64,000 nucleotides of DNA from Fragaria x ananassa (Eukaryota; Streptophyta; Magnoliopsida; Rosales; Rosaceae). Location of the stretch: assembly GCA_034370585.1 (NCBI GenBank), contig CP139771.1:26126501-26190500 (forward strand), in the 5' to 3' direction. The notes under the pieces are model-generated. The model saw only the letters and a list, made by a program, of their open reading frames with translations. It was not told the origin of the DNA and did not search any database. Position 1 is the stretch's first letter; each line of letters starts with the position of its first letter. The position numbers were made by a program, and so were the translations under genes. Shown piece by piece: positions 10,837 to 22,925 of this stretch.

Positions 10837-11308
10837 CAAGGACTAAAAAATCGAAACTTTCGACGATATTTCGCCGAAATTTTCGTTTTTTTCACTTACC
10901 GATATATCTTTCTCTTCCTATAATTTTTTACCCGAAAATTTCGATATTTCGCGATATTTAACGATATATCGCGATATCTGACGATATTTCGCTTTAAATC
11001 CAGCCGAAATTTTTTTTCCCGCCAAAAAGTTTCCCTGCCTCCGCACGTGGACCTACTCTGCTACACTGCAGCCGCAATAATTGACTCCATGGCTTACTGA
11101 CTTACTCTGCTACACTGCAGCCGCAATAATTGACTCCAAAGTCCAAAGTCTAGCCGCAATACTGACTTACAATTTTCATGTTTTTCTTTAAATTTCCGTC
11201 AATTTCCTTAATTTTTTTACCACAATCGATATTTCCCTGAAATTTCCATCGAAATTTCCATTTTCCGGAGTGTCGAAATTTCCGAGATTAGCGATATTTT
11301 AGTCCTTG
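10837..11308. mobile_element. hAT-like MITE, 472 bp
   Basis: Short terminal inverted repeats CAAGGACTAAAA at the left and its complement at the right (TTTTAGTCCTTG) are flanked by 8-bp direct repeats ATGCCAGC at 10829-10836 and 11309-11316. Eight-bp duplications identify hAT-type insertion. The interior has many CGATAT/TTTCG-type palindromic words and a 49-bp-period duplication at 11053-11140. No transposase. It inserted 26 bp downstream of the tRNA-Val gene. Confidence 0.88.
11053..11140. repeat. Direct duplication inside the hAT MITE, 49-bp period
   Basis: The segment containing TACTCTGCTACACTGCAGCC appears at 11054 and again at 11103 with about 38 identical bases, and a shorter third partial copy (GCCGCAATACTGACTTAC) follows. 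It lies wholly within the transposon. Confidence 0.8.
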
Positions 11309-11434
11309 ATGCCAGCACTATTTTTTTCCTCTTTCCTTTCGGGCTTTTTTTTTTTTTTTTTTTTTTTGAATGGCGACTTTTGAGTTTTGATTCATCAAAT
11401 CACATTTTTGGAGGGAAATCTGTGCAGACAAACC

Positions 11435-13702
11435 ATGACCAGGCAAGTCCTCAATCTCTCTGACCATTTACTCCACAAACTCCTCAGCTTCTTAAACCCC
11501 TCATCCTCCTTATCACAGGCCCACCAAGCCCACGCCCAGATCCTCAAGACAGGTCTCTCCAATCACACCAATCTCACCACCAAGCTCCTCTCCCTCTACG
11601 CCAACAGCCTCTGCTTCGTCGAAGCCAAACTCGTCCTCCACTCTATTCCACACCCCAACCTGTTCTCCTTCTCCACTCTCATCCACGCTTTCGCCAAGCT
11701 CAACAGCTTCGGCAATGCGCTTTCCTTGTTCTCCCAAATGCTATCTCCGGGCCTCGCCCCGGATAGCTTCCTCTTCCCCAGTGTCGTCAAGGCCTGCGCC
11801 GGACTGCAATCTTCGCAGTCCGCGAGACAGGTCCATGCGATCTCGTTTTCTTCGGGTTTCGCTTTGGATTCGTTTGTGCAATCCTCTCTGGTTCACATGT
11901 ATATTAAATGTGACCGGATTGGCGATGCACGCAAGGTGTTTGATAGAGTGCCTGAGAGAGATGTGATTATTTACAGCGCTTTGATTTCGGGGTATTCTCG
12001 CCGCGGGTGCGTGGATGAGGCGATGAGGCTTTTGGGTGAGATGAGGGGTTTGGGGTTTGTGCCGAATGTGGTGTTGTGGAATGGGATGATTGCCGGGTTT
12101 AGTCAAAGCAAGTTGTATGCTAGTACGGTTGGGGTGTTTCAGAAGATGCACTCGCAAGGGTTTGAACCCGATGGGTCTAGTATTTCTAGTGTTCTTCCTG
12201 CTGTAGGGGAGTTGGAAGATTTAGACATTGGGGTTCAGATTCATGGACACGTGATCAAGCGGGGGCTAAAATCGGACAAGTGTGTTGTTAGTGCACTTGT
12301 CGATATGTATGGGAAGTGTGCTTGCACGTTAGAGATGTCTCAAGTTGTTGGTGAAATGGATGAATTAGATGTTGGTGCTTGCAATGCTTTGGTTACAGGG
12401 CTTGCCCGAAATGGTCTTGTGGACAATGCACTTGAGGTGTTCAGGAAATTTAAGGGCCAAGGAGTGGAACTTAATACTGTGTCTTGGACCTCCATAATTG
12501 CTAGTTGTTCCCAAAATGGGAAGGATATGGAGGCTTTGGAGCTTTTTAGAGAGATGCAGATAGAGGGTGTGGAGCCAAACTCTATGACTATCTCTTGCTT
12601 GCTTCCTGCTTGTGGCAATATTGCAGCCTTAATGCATGGGAAGGCAGCCCATTGTTTCACTTTCAGAAGGGGGATGCTTAGTGATGTGTATGTGGGCAGT
12701 GCGTTGATTGATATGTATGCAAAATGCGGGAAAATCCAATTATCTCGGCTTTGTTTTGATAAAATGCCAACTAGGAATTTAGTTTGCTGGAACGCAGTTA
12801 TGAGCGGATATGCAATGCATGGAAAAGCCAAGGAAACTATGGAGATTTTTCATATGATGCAGAGGAGTGGACTGAAGCCCGATATAATCAGCTTCACCTG
12901 TGTATTGTCTGCATGTAGCCAGAACGGTCTAACAGAAGAAGGATGGTATTATTTTAACAGCATGTCAAAAGAACACGGTATAGAGGCTCGAATAGAACAT
13001 TATGCTTGCATGGTCACACTACTCGGTCGTGCTGGAAAACTTGATGAGGCTTATTCCATGATCAAGAAAATGCCATTTGAGCCAGATGCTTGTGTTTGGG
13101 GAGCTTTACTGAGCTCTTGTAGAGTTCACAACAATGTGACTTTAGGGGAGTCTACTGCAAAGAAGCTCTTCAATTTAGAACCGGGAAATCCCGGGAACTA
13201 CATTCTTTTGTCCAATATCTATGCTTCAAAAGGCATGTGGACTGAAGTAGATAGAGTGAGAGACATAATGAAGAGTCTGGGCTTGAGGAAGAACCCTGGC
13301 TGCAGTTGGATTGAATTCAAGAACAACGTTCACATGCTTCTTGCAGGAGACAAAACACATCCTCAAATGAACAAAATTACGGAAAAGTTGAATACATTGA
13401 GCTCGGAGATGAAGAAATCAGGATACTTCCCCAGTACTCATTTTGTATTGCAAGATGTGGAGGAACAAGAAAAGGAGCAGATTTTGTGTGGTCACAGTGA
13501 GAAATTGGCAGTAGTGTTGGGGCTTCTGAACACTCCTCCAGGGTCTTCCCTTAGGGTGATTAAGAACCTCCGGATCTGTGGTGATTGTCATTCTGTTATC
13601 AAATTCATATCCAGCTTGGAAGGGAGAGAGATTTCAGTCAGAGACACCAATCGCTTTCATCATTTTAAAGATGGAGTTTGTTCTTGTGGGGATTACTGGT
13701 GA
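11435..13702 (+). CDS. PLS-class DYW pentatricopeptide repeat protein
   Basis: This single-exon gene encodes 755 residues. PPR repeats of P, L and S types run from about residue 30 to 560 (for example VYVGSALIDMYAKCGKIQLS). E motifs follow, then a complete DYW domain: the deaminase-like HSE motif (GHSEKLAV), the zinc-binding CGDCH, and the terminal CSCGDYW. DYW proteins act in site-specific C-to-U RNA editing in plastids or mitochondria. The ATG at 11435 (MTRQVLNL) is used because the upstream extension has no ATG and because the recalled Arabidopsis counterpart At1g20230 starts in the same way. No clear targeting peptide was read. Confidence 0.95.
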   Translation: MTRQVLNLSDHLLHKLLSFLNPSSSLSQAHQAHAQILKTGLSNHTNLTTKLLSLYANSLCFVEAKLVLHSIPHPNLFSFSTLIHAFAKLNSFGNALSLFSQMLSPGLAPDSFLFPSVVKACAGLQSSQSARQVHAISFSSGFALDSFVQSSLVHMYIKCDRIGDARKVFDRVPERDVIIYSALISGYSRRGCVDEAMRLLGEMRGLGFVPNVVLWNGMIAGFSQSKLYASTVGVFQKMHSQGFEPDGSSISSVLPAVGELEDLDIGVQIHGHVIKRGLKSDKCVVSALVDMYGKCACTLEMSQVVGEMDELDVGACNALVTGLARNGLVDNALEVFRKFKGQGVELNTVSWTSIIASCSQNGKDMEALELFREMQIEGVEPNSMTISCLLPACGNIAALMHGKAAHCFTFRRGMLSDVYVGSALIDMYAKCGKIQLSRLCFDKMPTRNLVCWNAVMSGYAMHGKAKETMEIFHMMQRSGLKPDIISFTCVLSACSQNGLTEEGWYYFNSMSKEHGIEARIEHYACMVTLLGRAGKLDEAYSMIKKMPFEPDACVWGALLSSCRVHNNVTLGESTAKKLFNLEPGNPGNYILLSNIYASKGMWTEVDRVRDIMKSLGLRKNPGCSWIEFKNNVHMLLAGDKTHPQMNKITEKLNTLSSEMKKSGYFPSTHFVLQDVEEQEKEQILCGHSEKLAVVLGLLNTPPGSSLRVIKNLRICGDCHSVIKFISSLEGREISVRDTNRFHHFKDGVCSCGDYW

Positions 13703-14244
13703 AATAAGGGCTTACTCTTCAAGAAGGAAAGTGTTCCTTCAAGTAAGGTTCTGACTTGGGATGATCAATATCTCCACCTATTCGAGAGAAAAGCTTTACT
13801 GATGTTGATGATCATATAGTCTGATTAATTGAAACCATCAAGCTTTTATCCGAAGAAGAGGAAAGGCAAAGTCCAGTGCTATACTCAAGCGGTTCTTGAC
13901 TGGTGCTTAGAATGAAACTTCAACCTTGATCGAGATTCGCACGAAGAACCAATTGCGTCTGGGACTCCTGTTTGAATTTGTTCGGACTTCAGACCAAGTA
14001 TACTCTTTACAAAAGACTAGCCTTCGTGCGCGCGAGCGTGGAAATGCTATTTCAATCCGTTCGATTAATTACTGTGCATTTTTTTTCTATTCGATCAATT
14101 ATTGTGCGGTTTTCACAAACACATTTTTGAGATCCAAGTAAAAATGACACAATTAATTGAGATAGTAATAAAAAACCGAACTAAATCTAAATTCTATTTT
14201 GAAAGAAAGTTGAACAATAATCAATAACGAAGATCTCTAGATTA
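13703..14244. other. Intergenic, no gene seen
   Basis: 3' flank of the DYW PPR gene. No coding or repeat structure that I can support. Confidence 0.5.
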
Positions 14245-14414
14245 CATGTAATAAGTTGAAATATCAAAATTGATAAAATTTCGGGAATCAATACATGTAA
14301 TAAGGAGTACCCATCAATAAAAGTTGAAAATTAAAATTGATAAAATTTCAAGAATCAATACATGTAATAAGGAGTACCCATCAATAAAAGTTGAAAATCA
14401 AAATTGATAAAATT
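14245..14414. repeat. Minisatellite-like tandem repeat, ~67-bp unit, about 2.5 copies
   Basis: The words ATACATGTAATAAGGAGTAC and AAATTGATAAAATTTC recur with a 67-bp spacing (for example GAATCAATAC at 14285 and 14352). The first copy is degenerate. It is AT-rich and non-coding. Confidence 0.85.
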
Positions 14415-14460
14415 GCGTGTGGGGAAGAATTTGAAAAATTATAAAAAGTACATATGTTAA

Positions 14461-14545
14461 TCATGGATGTGTGGTAGTATAGTTGGTGAAGGTGTTTTTA
14501 CTTCTACTTGCCAGCCAGGTTCGATTCCCCTCAAAGGAACCCATT
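14461..14545 (+). repeat. tRNA-derived SINE head or tRNA relic
   Basis: GTGGTAGTATAGTTGG resembles a pol III A box. About 45 bp on, GGTTCGATTCC is a perfect B box. The intervening sequence cannot fold into a full cloverleaf with matching acceptor ends, so I read it as the tRNA-like head of a SINE rather than a tRNA. Its 3' limit and any target duplication were not found. Confidence 0.4.
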
Positions 14546-14911
14546 TTGTCCAAAAGTTTAACGTTAAAGAAAAACTGAAGGGCAAATGAAGTAAAAAGCT
14601 GAGGGATCAAACAATCAATTTGGTCTAGACAGGCTAGATGAAAAAACTGAACAAAATGGGGGGCAAAATGGCGACGACACTGTTCCGTGAACAATAATCG
14701 ACCGCATCCACTTAATATACAGAGATAACCACATTCATACAAATGCTGTTCCATTATTAATTGCTTCTCGAATTTATTTTTATTACAAAAAAAAGGACTG
14801 AAATCTTATTTACATGGAAGTTACAAACACCAAGAGGCAATCTGCTGCTATAAACATGAACGAAGTAGGAAACAGATCTCGGATTTCAGAGTCATTGATT
14901 GATCTCGTGGA

Positions 14912-17900
14912 TTATCCAGGTAGAACAATCACCCTCTCTTTGCCATCGTTATCTGTAACTCCCCTTGTCATCATGGCTACGAACTCCTCGTAATTGATTC
15001 TATCATCCTACAAATATCCAATCATGATTATCAGTCAGAATGTGGTCATTTAGTCATACCAAGAAAATATGCAATACATGACGATGAAAATAAGTTGATT
15101 ACTTTATCAGTATCCACATCATCAAGGATTTCATCTATAGTAGCCTCATCCCCCATCCCGTATTCAGTCATTGCTTGTCTTAGCTCCTCTCTTGTGATAA
15201 ACCTGCTCAGCTTACACCAGTCAATAAGGATTCCACAAGAGTATTCAAGTTTTAGAGAACAGTAAACAAACCCGTTGTGATCCTTGTCAAAGTACTGGAA
15301 CGCCTTGTGCAAGTTTTCTTCCTTCTCCAGTTTGTGTCGATGCATGGTTGCAGTAATGAATTCAGTGTAATCAATAGTCCCATTATTGTCAATGTCAGCC
15401 TATTCAGAAAAATTGAAAATCATAACTTGTAATGTTCAGAAAAGTAAATGGCTAAACTAGTCTAGATGAGTTTTATAGTACTCACAGCATCCATCAACTG
15501 CTTTATTTCTGCTTCTGTAAGCTTAGATCCCAGTCTTGACAATCCAGTTCTTAGTTCTTCAAATGTGATATTACCACTACCATCTGTGTCCATGTTGTTG
15601 AACATTTGTTTGAGGCCATGAATTTCTTCTTCAGAAAGCGTTTCTGCTATGACCTTTAGGCAATTCAAATTTCAAATAGTGCTTAGACATTGGCAATGTA
15701 AATGAAAACGTTTGGAACATATGCAAATAGAGCTAATCAAAAACCAGTTATGGAGTGCCTTTGTTCCTTACTATCCTCTCAGAAACTGAAAATGGAGGTG
15801 AAAAAAATCATACCTTCAGAGCAAGTTTCTTCAACTTATTCATTGCTCTAAATTGTTTCATCCTAATCAGCACAGCACTATCAATAGGTTTATCAGAGGC
15901 TTCACCATCTTTCTTCATCCATGGATGCTCTGGGTAAAATGCACAATCCAAATGACATTAATGGAGTTTCCCACAAACTTTGATGTTGCAGTTTCACAAA
16001 CATTCATGTGCTTACCAAGAACATCAGCAGCTGTAATCCTTTTCTTAGGGTCCTTTGTTAACATTTTCCTTATGAGATCCTTTGCTGCATCAGATATAGA
16101 AGGCCACGGCGCACTTTGCAAGTCAAGTTTTCCTTCTATAATGGAGTCAAATATCCCTTTCTCGGTCTCTGAAACAGAGTTCAAACAGATATATCAAAAG
16201 CACATAATTGAAAATTAGATAATTAAACAAAGAATATCAGGGCAAAAAAATATGTATTACAAGCATGAACAGTTGCCAGACCACTAAATATTAACCAGAA
16301 TACGGATGAGTATTTTAAAGCTGAACTGCTCAAACAGTAAGAATACTCAAGCTCCCTTAATAAACACATGTTCATGAAATGTTTCTTCTGGGAGTGCCTA
16401 CTATCAGCTGGCAATTATAACAAACAAGCATCCAGTTCAAACACCAGGAATTCAGAATTTAATCAACCTACTCCGTTAATTTTTCTGTGACTCTAGATCC
16501 TACTTGAGGTATTTACTTAAAAATAAAAGTATGCAATTCAGTAATTTAGATACGCACCCGCCCAAAATGGAGGTACTCCACTTAGAAGAATATACAACAT
16601 GACTCCAGCACTCCAAACATCTATCTCCTTCCCATAATTCCGCCGCAACACTTCTGGCGCCACATAGTAGGCACTCCCAACAATGTCCCTGTAAACTTTA
16701 CCTGGAGAGTTGTATACATCATATTCATTACACTGAACTCCACAAGCAACATGTCAAGAGCATATACAAGAGCTTACAGTAACAGTTTTTTTTTTTTTTT
16801 TCATGTTGTTTTTCTAGTTTCCATCAAACAGGTGACTCCGTGTTTCTGTGTAATCATTTGATTTAACATTGCAGTATTCTAAATTCTAATCATCATTGCA
16901 GCTCTAGAAATATTGTTTCAGTAATGTGAAGTCTTGCACCAAGTCACCAAGAAGTCTTTGCTTATTCTGGAGTGAAACATACGTCCGCTCTTGGATAGTT
17001 TGATGGTGATGTGATTCAAAGGACACCAACTCGTGTGTGAAACATGTTTGCTTTGTTTTCTGGTTTTCTGTCCCCTACCTCTTCTTTATAACAAAAAAAC
17101 AAAACTAAAATGTTGACTTGCTTGACCTATGATTACACCATCCCTATCACATTGACGCGGTCTTCTTGACCCATAAACAGAGTGGCACAAGTCCTTGCAA
17201 CAATTATTTCATTCCCAATTTCATATTTTCCGCTCTTCTTCCTTGTGTCATTTTTGAGTTAAGCGGTTGAATTGCCTATACAGAATCTCTACGATAACTT
17301 TTAAATCTTTTCACATATTCAGAAAATGAAATAGGTTAGCAAATACTCTTGCTAATAATGAAACATCTCTACTTGAGCAGGTATGATGGGATGTGTCTCC
17401 TCTATTTATCTTATCATATTATGAGCGTGATAATTTGGGTCTGTCACAGTTTAGATTTTGTTAATTCGTTTGTCTTGCTTTATTGGTTTTTTCTTTTGGT
17501 ATTAGACGGTTTTTATACTATATAACTGGCAATGATTTAGTCCTCCAGCTTATTGTACATTTCATATTTTTTCAATAAATTTTCGTGGGGTCTACGCTTA
17601 CCCAAAAAAAAAAAGTGCAGAGTAAATTAATTCAACTACTGGAAATTAATCAATTCGACCAGAAATGATAGAGTAATGACAAATGTAACTAACCTTGTTC
17701 GATGAAGACAGAGAGTCCAAAATCAATGGCCTTTAACGGCGCATCCTCATCCTTACTCACAAGCAAGAAATTCTCAGGCTTCAAATCCCTATGCATAACT
17801 CCCATAAAGTGACACACGTGAACCACATTCACAATCTGCCGGAAAATCTTGGCCGCCCCACGCTCCGAGTAGCTCCCTTTGGCAATAATCCGATCAAAAA

Positions 17901-18390
17901 GCTCGCCACCGGTGCAGAGCTCCATAATCAAATGCAGATTCTGGCGGTCCTCAAACGCGCCTTTGAATTCGACAATGTTGGCCTGGCCCGTTAAGTGCTC
18001 CAGAATAAGAATCTCTCTTCTCAAGTCTTCCCTGTCCTTATTCATCACGAGTTTTCTGCACGATATGGACTTGCACGCGTATTTCCGTCCCGTGGATTTC
18101 TCGGTGCAGAGACGCGTGACGCCGAACTGGCCCCGGCCCAGCTCCTTATCGAGGGTATAAACGGAATTTACGTCGGAGTAAGGCTTCCCGAGAACTGGTC
18201 CGATTTGGGAGGACGAGGGGCTCTTGCCGAAGGAGGCTCCGGAGTATGGGGTGGTGGGCTTGGGGTGGCTGGACGGGTCGGGTTTTTTGTTGGGTTGTGG
18301 TTGTTGTTGGAAGTGGTGAGGTGGTGATTCTGAGGATGAGGAGATTGGGATGTCATGGGTGTGGGATGTTTTTGTGAAACAGAGTCCCAT
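14912..18390 (-). CDS. CPK29: Calcium-dependent protein kinase, CPK29-like
   Basis: Eight exons join in frame on the minus strand: 17694-18390, 16558-16701, 16016-16168, 15814-15929, 15486-15653, 15272-15399, 15103-15202 and 14912-15007, giving 533 residues. Order: MGLC start (Gly2 for N-myristoylation, Cys4 for possible palmitoylation), a variable Ser/Pro/His-rich region, a Ser/Thr kinase domain from ~82 (GRGQFG loop, HRDLKPEN, DFG, APE), the autoinhibitory junction (near MKQFRAMNKLKKLALK) and four EF hands with intact loops (DTDGSGNITFEE, DIDNNGTIDYTE, DKDHNGFITREE, DTDKDDRINYEE). It is a Ca2+-activated kinase, expected at the plasma membrane. Identity with the CPK29 group rests on recall and on neighbours from the At1g76 region. 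Intron 1 (992 bp) carries a possible retroelement tail. Confidence 0.92.
17440..17612 (+). repeat. Possible poly(A)-tailed retroelement 3' end in CDPK intron 1
   Basis: The stretch ending AATAAATTTTCGTGGGGTC and then an A tract near 17602-17612 has the look of a LINE or SINE 3' end oriented opposite to the host gene. I could not find a matching target duplication, so the 5' limit is a guess. Confidence 0.25.
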
Positions 18391-19293
18391 CTCAGAAAAC
18401 AAAAATGATCAGAGAAAAGGGTTTCAGTTTCAGTTGCAGTTTCAGGGTTTGGAAGTGTGAAATGGGTTTAAAGAAGCTTAGAGAGAGAGAGAGAGGTATA
18501 TTACAAGTGTGTAGAGGAGGAGATTTGAAGTTTGCTTCTTCTTCTACTTCATCTTCTTGTTCTACAGTTGGATATGTGCTTTATTTGGTGCTTTGCTTTT
18601 CGTCCTTAATGGTCATGAGCATCATTCTTCGTTTGCTTCCTTCACTATCTATTGGGCAAGTTACTAAAAGTAGGAGACGCTTTTACAACGACAGCTGAGA
18701 TTTTTGGGCGACGGTTTTCCCTCTTCCGGCCGATTGATTATGTCACGTGCCCGTTTTCGATTTTATGGGCTTTGATCCCGTTGCTGTTTTGGACTTTGGG
18801 CATGAGAGTTCGGGTTTCCAAGCCCAATAAACAGATGTGTTCTTATAGAAAACAGAAAATACTTGATAGACTATCATGTATGCGTTCATCCAAACGCTTT
18901 TGTTTTCATACGCTTAGCAATGTAAATCTATAATTTTAACTGCTACAAAGTTGAATTACATAAATTTAGAGAAATCTAAATCAACTTGTTAAAATCATTC
19001 CAAAAAGAATAAATTTTCACTTGCTCCTCCCTCTTGTTAGGCGGTGGCAGTTGATTTGAAAACATGCATAGTCTCATCAATTACTTGAGAGATCGAATAA
19101 GAACCATATTACATTTTACAAATTAATGATTCAATCTCAGGGAATCTTAATCCCTAAAACTAAATTTAGAAACAAATGTGGATCCAACAAATATAATACG
19201 CTTTCTTGACATATAGAGCACACTCAGCACAGCAGTGATCAATTTAGTATAATTAATTAGATAATTGATTAGCAGTCAAAACGAATCGATGAA
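18391..19293. other. Intergenic: CDPK 5' flank and nucleoredoxin 3' flank
   Basis: The left part is the CDPK 5' UTR/promoter, with GA/CT-rich tracts at ~18480-18500. The right part is 3' UTR of the nucleoredoxin gene. No other gene seen. Confidence 0.5.
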
Positions 19294-22200
19294 TCACGTA
19301 GTGACTGCAGCAGTAGCAACTTCAACACACTTGGGGTGCACCTCATACCCACATTCAAGACACTGATATGCCCAACCGCATCCTTGTTCATCACAGTCAC
19401 AACATATAAAGGGTCCTCCTCCGTTGCCTTCCGATACCAGATTCAGCTCATGCCTATGCCCTCCATGGTACACCGACCGCGGCAGGCTCTTCGCCTCTTC
19501 ATCCATTTTCTTCTCCAGCAATTCCAACTTTGCATCGGTGAAGGGATACGCATTTTCTTTGTACAAGTTTATCAGATTTCTACCCTGCCTGGTGACAGTT
19601 TTACCATCCGGCCCCAAAATTACCAAACAAGGAATGGCTTTGACATCGAAATGCTTCACGAGCTCTTTGATGTTGGGATCATCGAAGGGCAGTGCCAGCC
19701 ATGGCATGGTGCTAAAGTAGGCTTCAAAGGATGTTCTGTCACGATCACTTGAAACAAACACTATCTCGAAGTCCTCTCCATCTTGTTGTTGATCACCTAC
19801 TAGCATTTGCTCTTTAATCTTATTGTAGATTGAGACTAACCTAGGGGTGAAATTAACGCATGGAATGCACCATTGAGCTGAAAAGTAGAGTCCAACTGTC
19901 TTGCCTATCAATGAAGCCACGGGCATCTGTACATGCATGTAGATAATTAATTAATTTCCCAAGTGCTCGAAATGTTACATAGCTAATTAGTTACCTAGTG
20001 AGGTATTTCTATGAATCAACCACGTAATAATCGATAAATACCTGATTAGGCGTCCCATGGCCCAGAAGATAGTGCCTGTCATGGTTCGTTAGTAGATTGG
20101 TCAAGCTCTGGTTCTCATGCTTCTCTTTCTCCTCCTTCTCCAACTGTTCCAGCCTCTGTTTAGTAAAAGGGAAGGCTTGGACACCATAGCGATAAATGAT
20201 CTCAACTCCATCACGCAACGTAGCCTCATCACCATCCTTGTAATCACCAGGTTGCAGTATAACCAAGCTCGGAATTCCCTCTACCTCAAACTTGCGGTTC
20301 AGCGCTTTCTTGGTCTCCAAATCCGAAAACGGAATCGCCAGCCAAGGCATGCAAGCAGCATGGTATCTGACGAAAGCATCAGTGTCTTCATCAGATGATA
20401 TGTACACAATCTCAAAGCTAGACCCAGTAGTGCTACTGTTCTTCAGCTGATTATAGATGCCAACGAGGACTTTGTTAAAGTTCCAGCATGGCGGGTACCA
20501 ATTGGCCGAGAAGTAGAGTCCTATTATCTTCCCATCAAGATCAGAAACTTTCACCTGTCATGCACAGCGCACCGAAACCGGTGGTTATTACGTGAAACAA
20601 ATCAAACAGCTAGCCACGGAGATCATTGATCGGACATTTTTCGTTTAGAAATATATTCCTACGTACAACTGGTTTCAATATGAACTACGACAGTGATGGG
20701 TCTAATGGGCCGCTTCGATATTTCCGATAAGGCTGTGGATCACTATGAGCCCACCCAGAGACCTAGAATGTACCTAAAGCTTGAATGTGATGTTCTACCA
20801 AATTTTGCTTTTGCAAGGTAGATAGGTGTTGGTGCTTGCTTGGGCCACGTATCCAACGTTAACGTTTATGTGGGATAAGGGTGACAATTACAAGGTGATG
20901 TCGTGATGAGGATTTTTGACAAGTGAATCCCGTGACAGCTAACCAATTATATGATTTTTTTTTTTTTTGAGAATGTTAAAGCAATTATGTGGTAATAACA
21001 TCTGTTATGTATAGGAACCTTTAATTTTCTTTTTCTTTTGAATAGGGAGAAAATAAGGGAAGAATAATTCATTTTTCTTTTTTCTTTTATACGGGGAAGA
21101 ATAAAATGTTGGTATTCGGTAATTGCTACTTTAGAGTTTAGACTTAATTAAGTTGGATTATCCAATTAATATGTGATATTATTAGTGAACTTCGCTAAAT
21201 TTGGAAGCCGGTATATATATTCCCTTCCAGAGTGGTGTCTTATTTTGAAATAAAATGTAGACATTCTTATTTCGCCCACTTTCATGTTGCATTTTCACAT
21301 CTCAACTGTACAATGTCTAGAACACAGGGTGTAGATCATTCATGTAAAGTTTCATCAAATTTAAAGATCATTTGAGCTTCCGTAATCGTGATTTACACAA
21401 ACGGTTCTGTTTGGACAGTTTTTGTTCTGTTAATTTATTTAATCTAATTCAGTACCCAAATAATCTTCAAATTGGATGAAATTTTGCAGGAATGATCTAC
21501 ACACTGTGTTTTAGACATTGTACGGTTAAGATGTGAAAATAGGACATAAAAGTAAGCAAAATAAGATCTCCATTTTAATTTTAAAACGAGACATCACTCT
21601 GGAATGAAACTATATATATATATGCATGGTAGTTAAACCTCAACAAATATTATATGTTGTAGATATCACTTGCACCTAATGTTGGGGAATGAGTGGAGGA
21701 GGGTTAGTTTTTTTATTTTTTTTTATTTTTATTGAAACCAAACTTCATTGAAACATAGGGAAACAGGGGGAAACCAATACAGAAGGAATAAAAACCAAGA
21801 AACAAACGAAGACTAACTAAAAGACAGCAAACTCCCACACCCCCATCCATAACCCCACAGATAGGATCTAAGGAGGAGGCCGGGTTAGTTACATATGGTG
21901 GAATACTGGCGGTAGATATGATTCCTGCTGAGAATAAATATCTCACCAATGATCAATGATATTTCGATCTTTCTCGAATGACTCAAGTCTACGCCCATGT
22001 CAAACAAAACGGTAGAAAATCCATATATAAACATACACTTATGAGTAATTACGATCCTTAATTCTAATCCCAAATGTTAAAACTATGTTATTTATCATTA
22101 GGGTTAATTCAATAACAATTCCTGCTTGCATGAACTACTTAGGGATTACATAGATCCAGATGTGTATACTGTGAAAAAAAAATATAAAAAAATAAACTAA

Positions 22201-22832
22201 AACTGTAAATACCATATGCGTTCACATATTCATCGATCTCAGATGTATAGACGACCAGCTATGAAATGTTAGTTTGATCATTTGTCGTAATTTGATCAGC
22301 ATGCAGTTACGTGTGTGTGTATATATATGTATACATGCATATATATATATATAGTACGTTGTTAAGTAGGATTTCAGCGAATTATACCGCCAAAATATCA
22401 AAAAAATAATGATCTAGAGTACATATATACAGTTTATATAAATTTATTATTATTATTTTAGTTCTAATTAGCGTCTTAATTACCTTCATCCATCATACCG
22501 CTTGAAATCTATCTCCAAAGTTAGGCCAGTATATATACAAGTAATTAAGTTTATGCATCCATAGATCTAGCTAGCTAGACAGATCGAACGACTGTACGAC
22601 AGCAGCGAGATATATAGAAATTAAGGCAGCTAGCTAGAGAAGCTGGAAGAAAGCTGCAGAGATCACCAACCTGATTTCCAGTTGGAGAAAGAAGATAATC
22701 ACGATCTGGGGAGGCCAGCAGAGATGAAATTCTAGAGCTCGAAACCCTCTCAGCCTCAGCACCAACAGCACCAGCACCAGTTCCGTTGCTCAGAGCTTGA
22801 CCATGGCTATTCACCATCATCTCCTTCATCAT
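19294..22832 (-). CDS. Nucleoredoxin with two thioredoxin-like domains and a C1-type zinc finger
   Basis: Three exons: 22671-22832, 20042-20554 and 19294-19926, all joined in phase 0, giving 435 residues. Exon 1 encodes a short N-terminus ending in the domain lead-in SPDRDYLLSPTGNQ. Exon 2 carries a thioredoxin-like domain with active site W-Y-P-P-C (residues ~76-80). Exon 3 carries a second with W-C-I-P-C, followed by a His/Cys-rich DC1-type finger (GCGWAYQCLECGYEVHPKC). Nucleoredoxins reduce or protect protein thiols in cytosol and nucleus. The first site has Tyr in place of the attacking Cys, so only domain 2 keeps a CxxC. Two domains rather than three place it nearer the NRX2/NRX3 class than NRX1. 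Intron 1 is ~2.1 kb and holds a MITE. The first ATG of MMKEMMVNS at 22832 is used; the internal ATGs a few codons on are alternatives. Confidence 0.88.
21221..21610. mobile_element. MITE with long inverted repeats in nucleoredoxin intron 1
   Basis: The left arm (CCAGAGTGGTGTCTTATTTT onward) and the complement of the right arm (CCAGAGTGATGTCTCGTTTT onward) match over about 150 bp, including ACAATGTCTARAACACAG and GTGTAGATCATTC. The flanks are TATATATAT on both sides, which may be the 9-bp target duplication but is low-complexity. About 390 bp, no coding capacity. Confidence 0.75.
22321..22352. repeat. (TA)n-rich microsatellite in nucleoredoxin intron 1
   Basis: Interrupted TA dinucleotide runs with intervening GTATACATGCA. 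Non-coding. Confidence 0.7.
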
Positions 22833-22925
22833 CAACCTCTTTCTGTTCTCTTTCTAGGAGTTAGCAGACTTGCCGGTGCTTCTGTCTGAAGTGAAAATAG
22901 TTACAGCAATACAGACAGAGACTTG

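Noticed and set aside
14461..14545. Second tRNA gene
   Set aside because: A and B boxes are present, but the acceptor and anticodon stems do not pair; called a SINE head instead.
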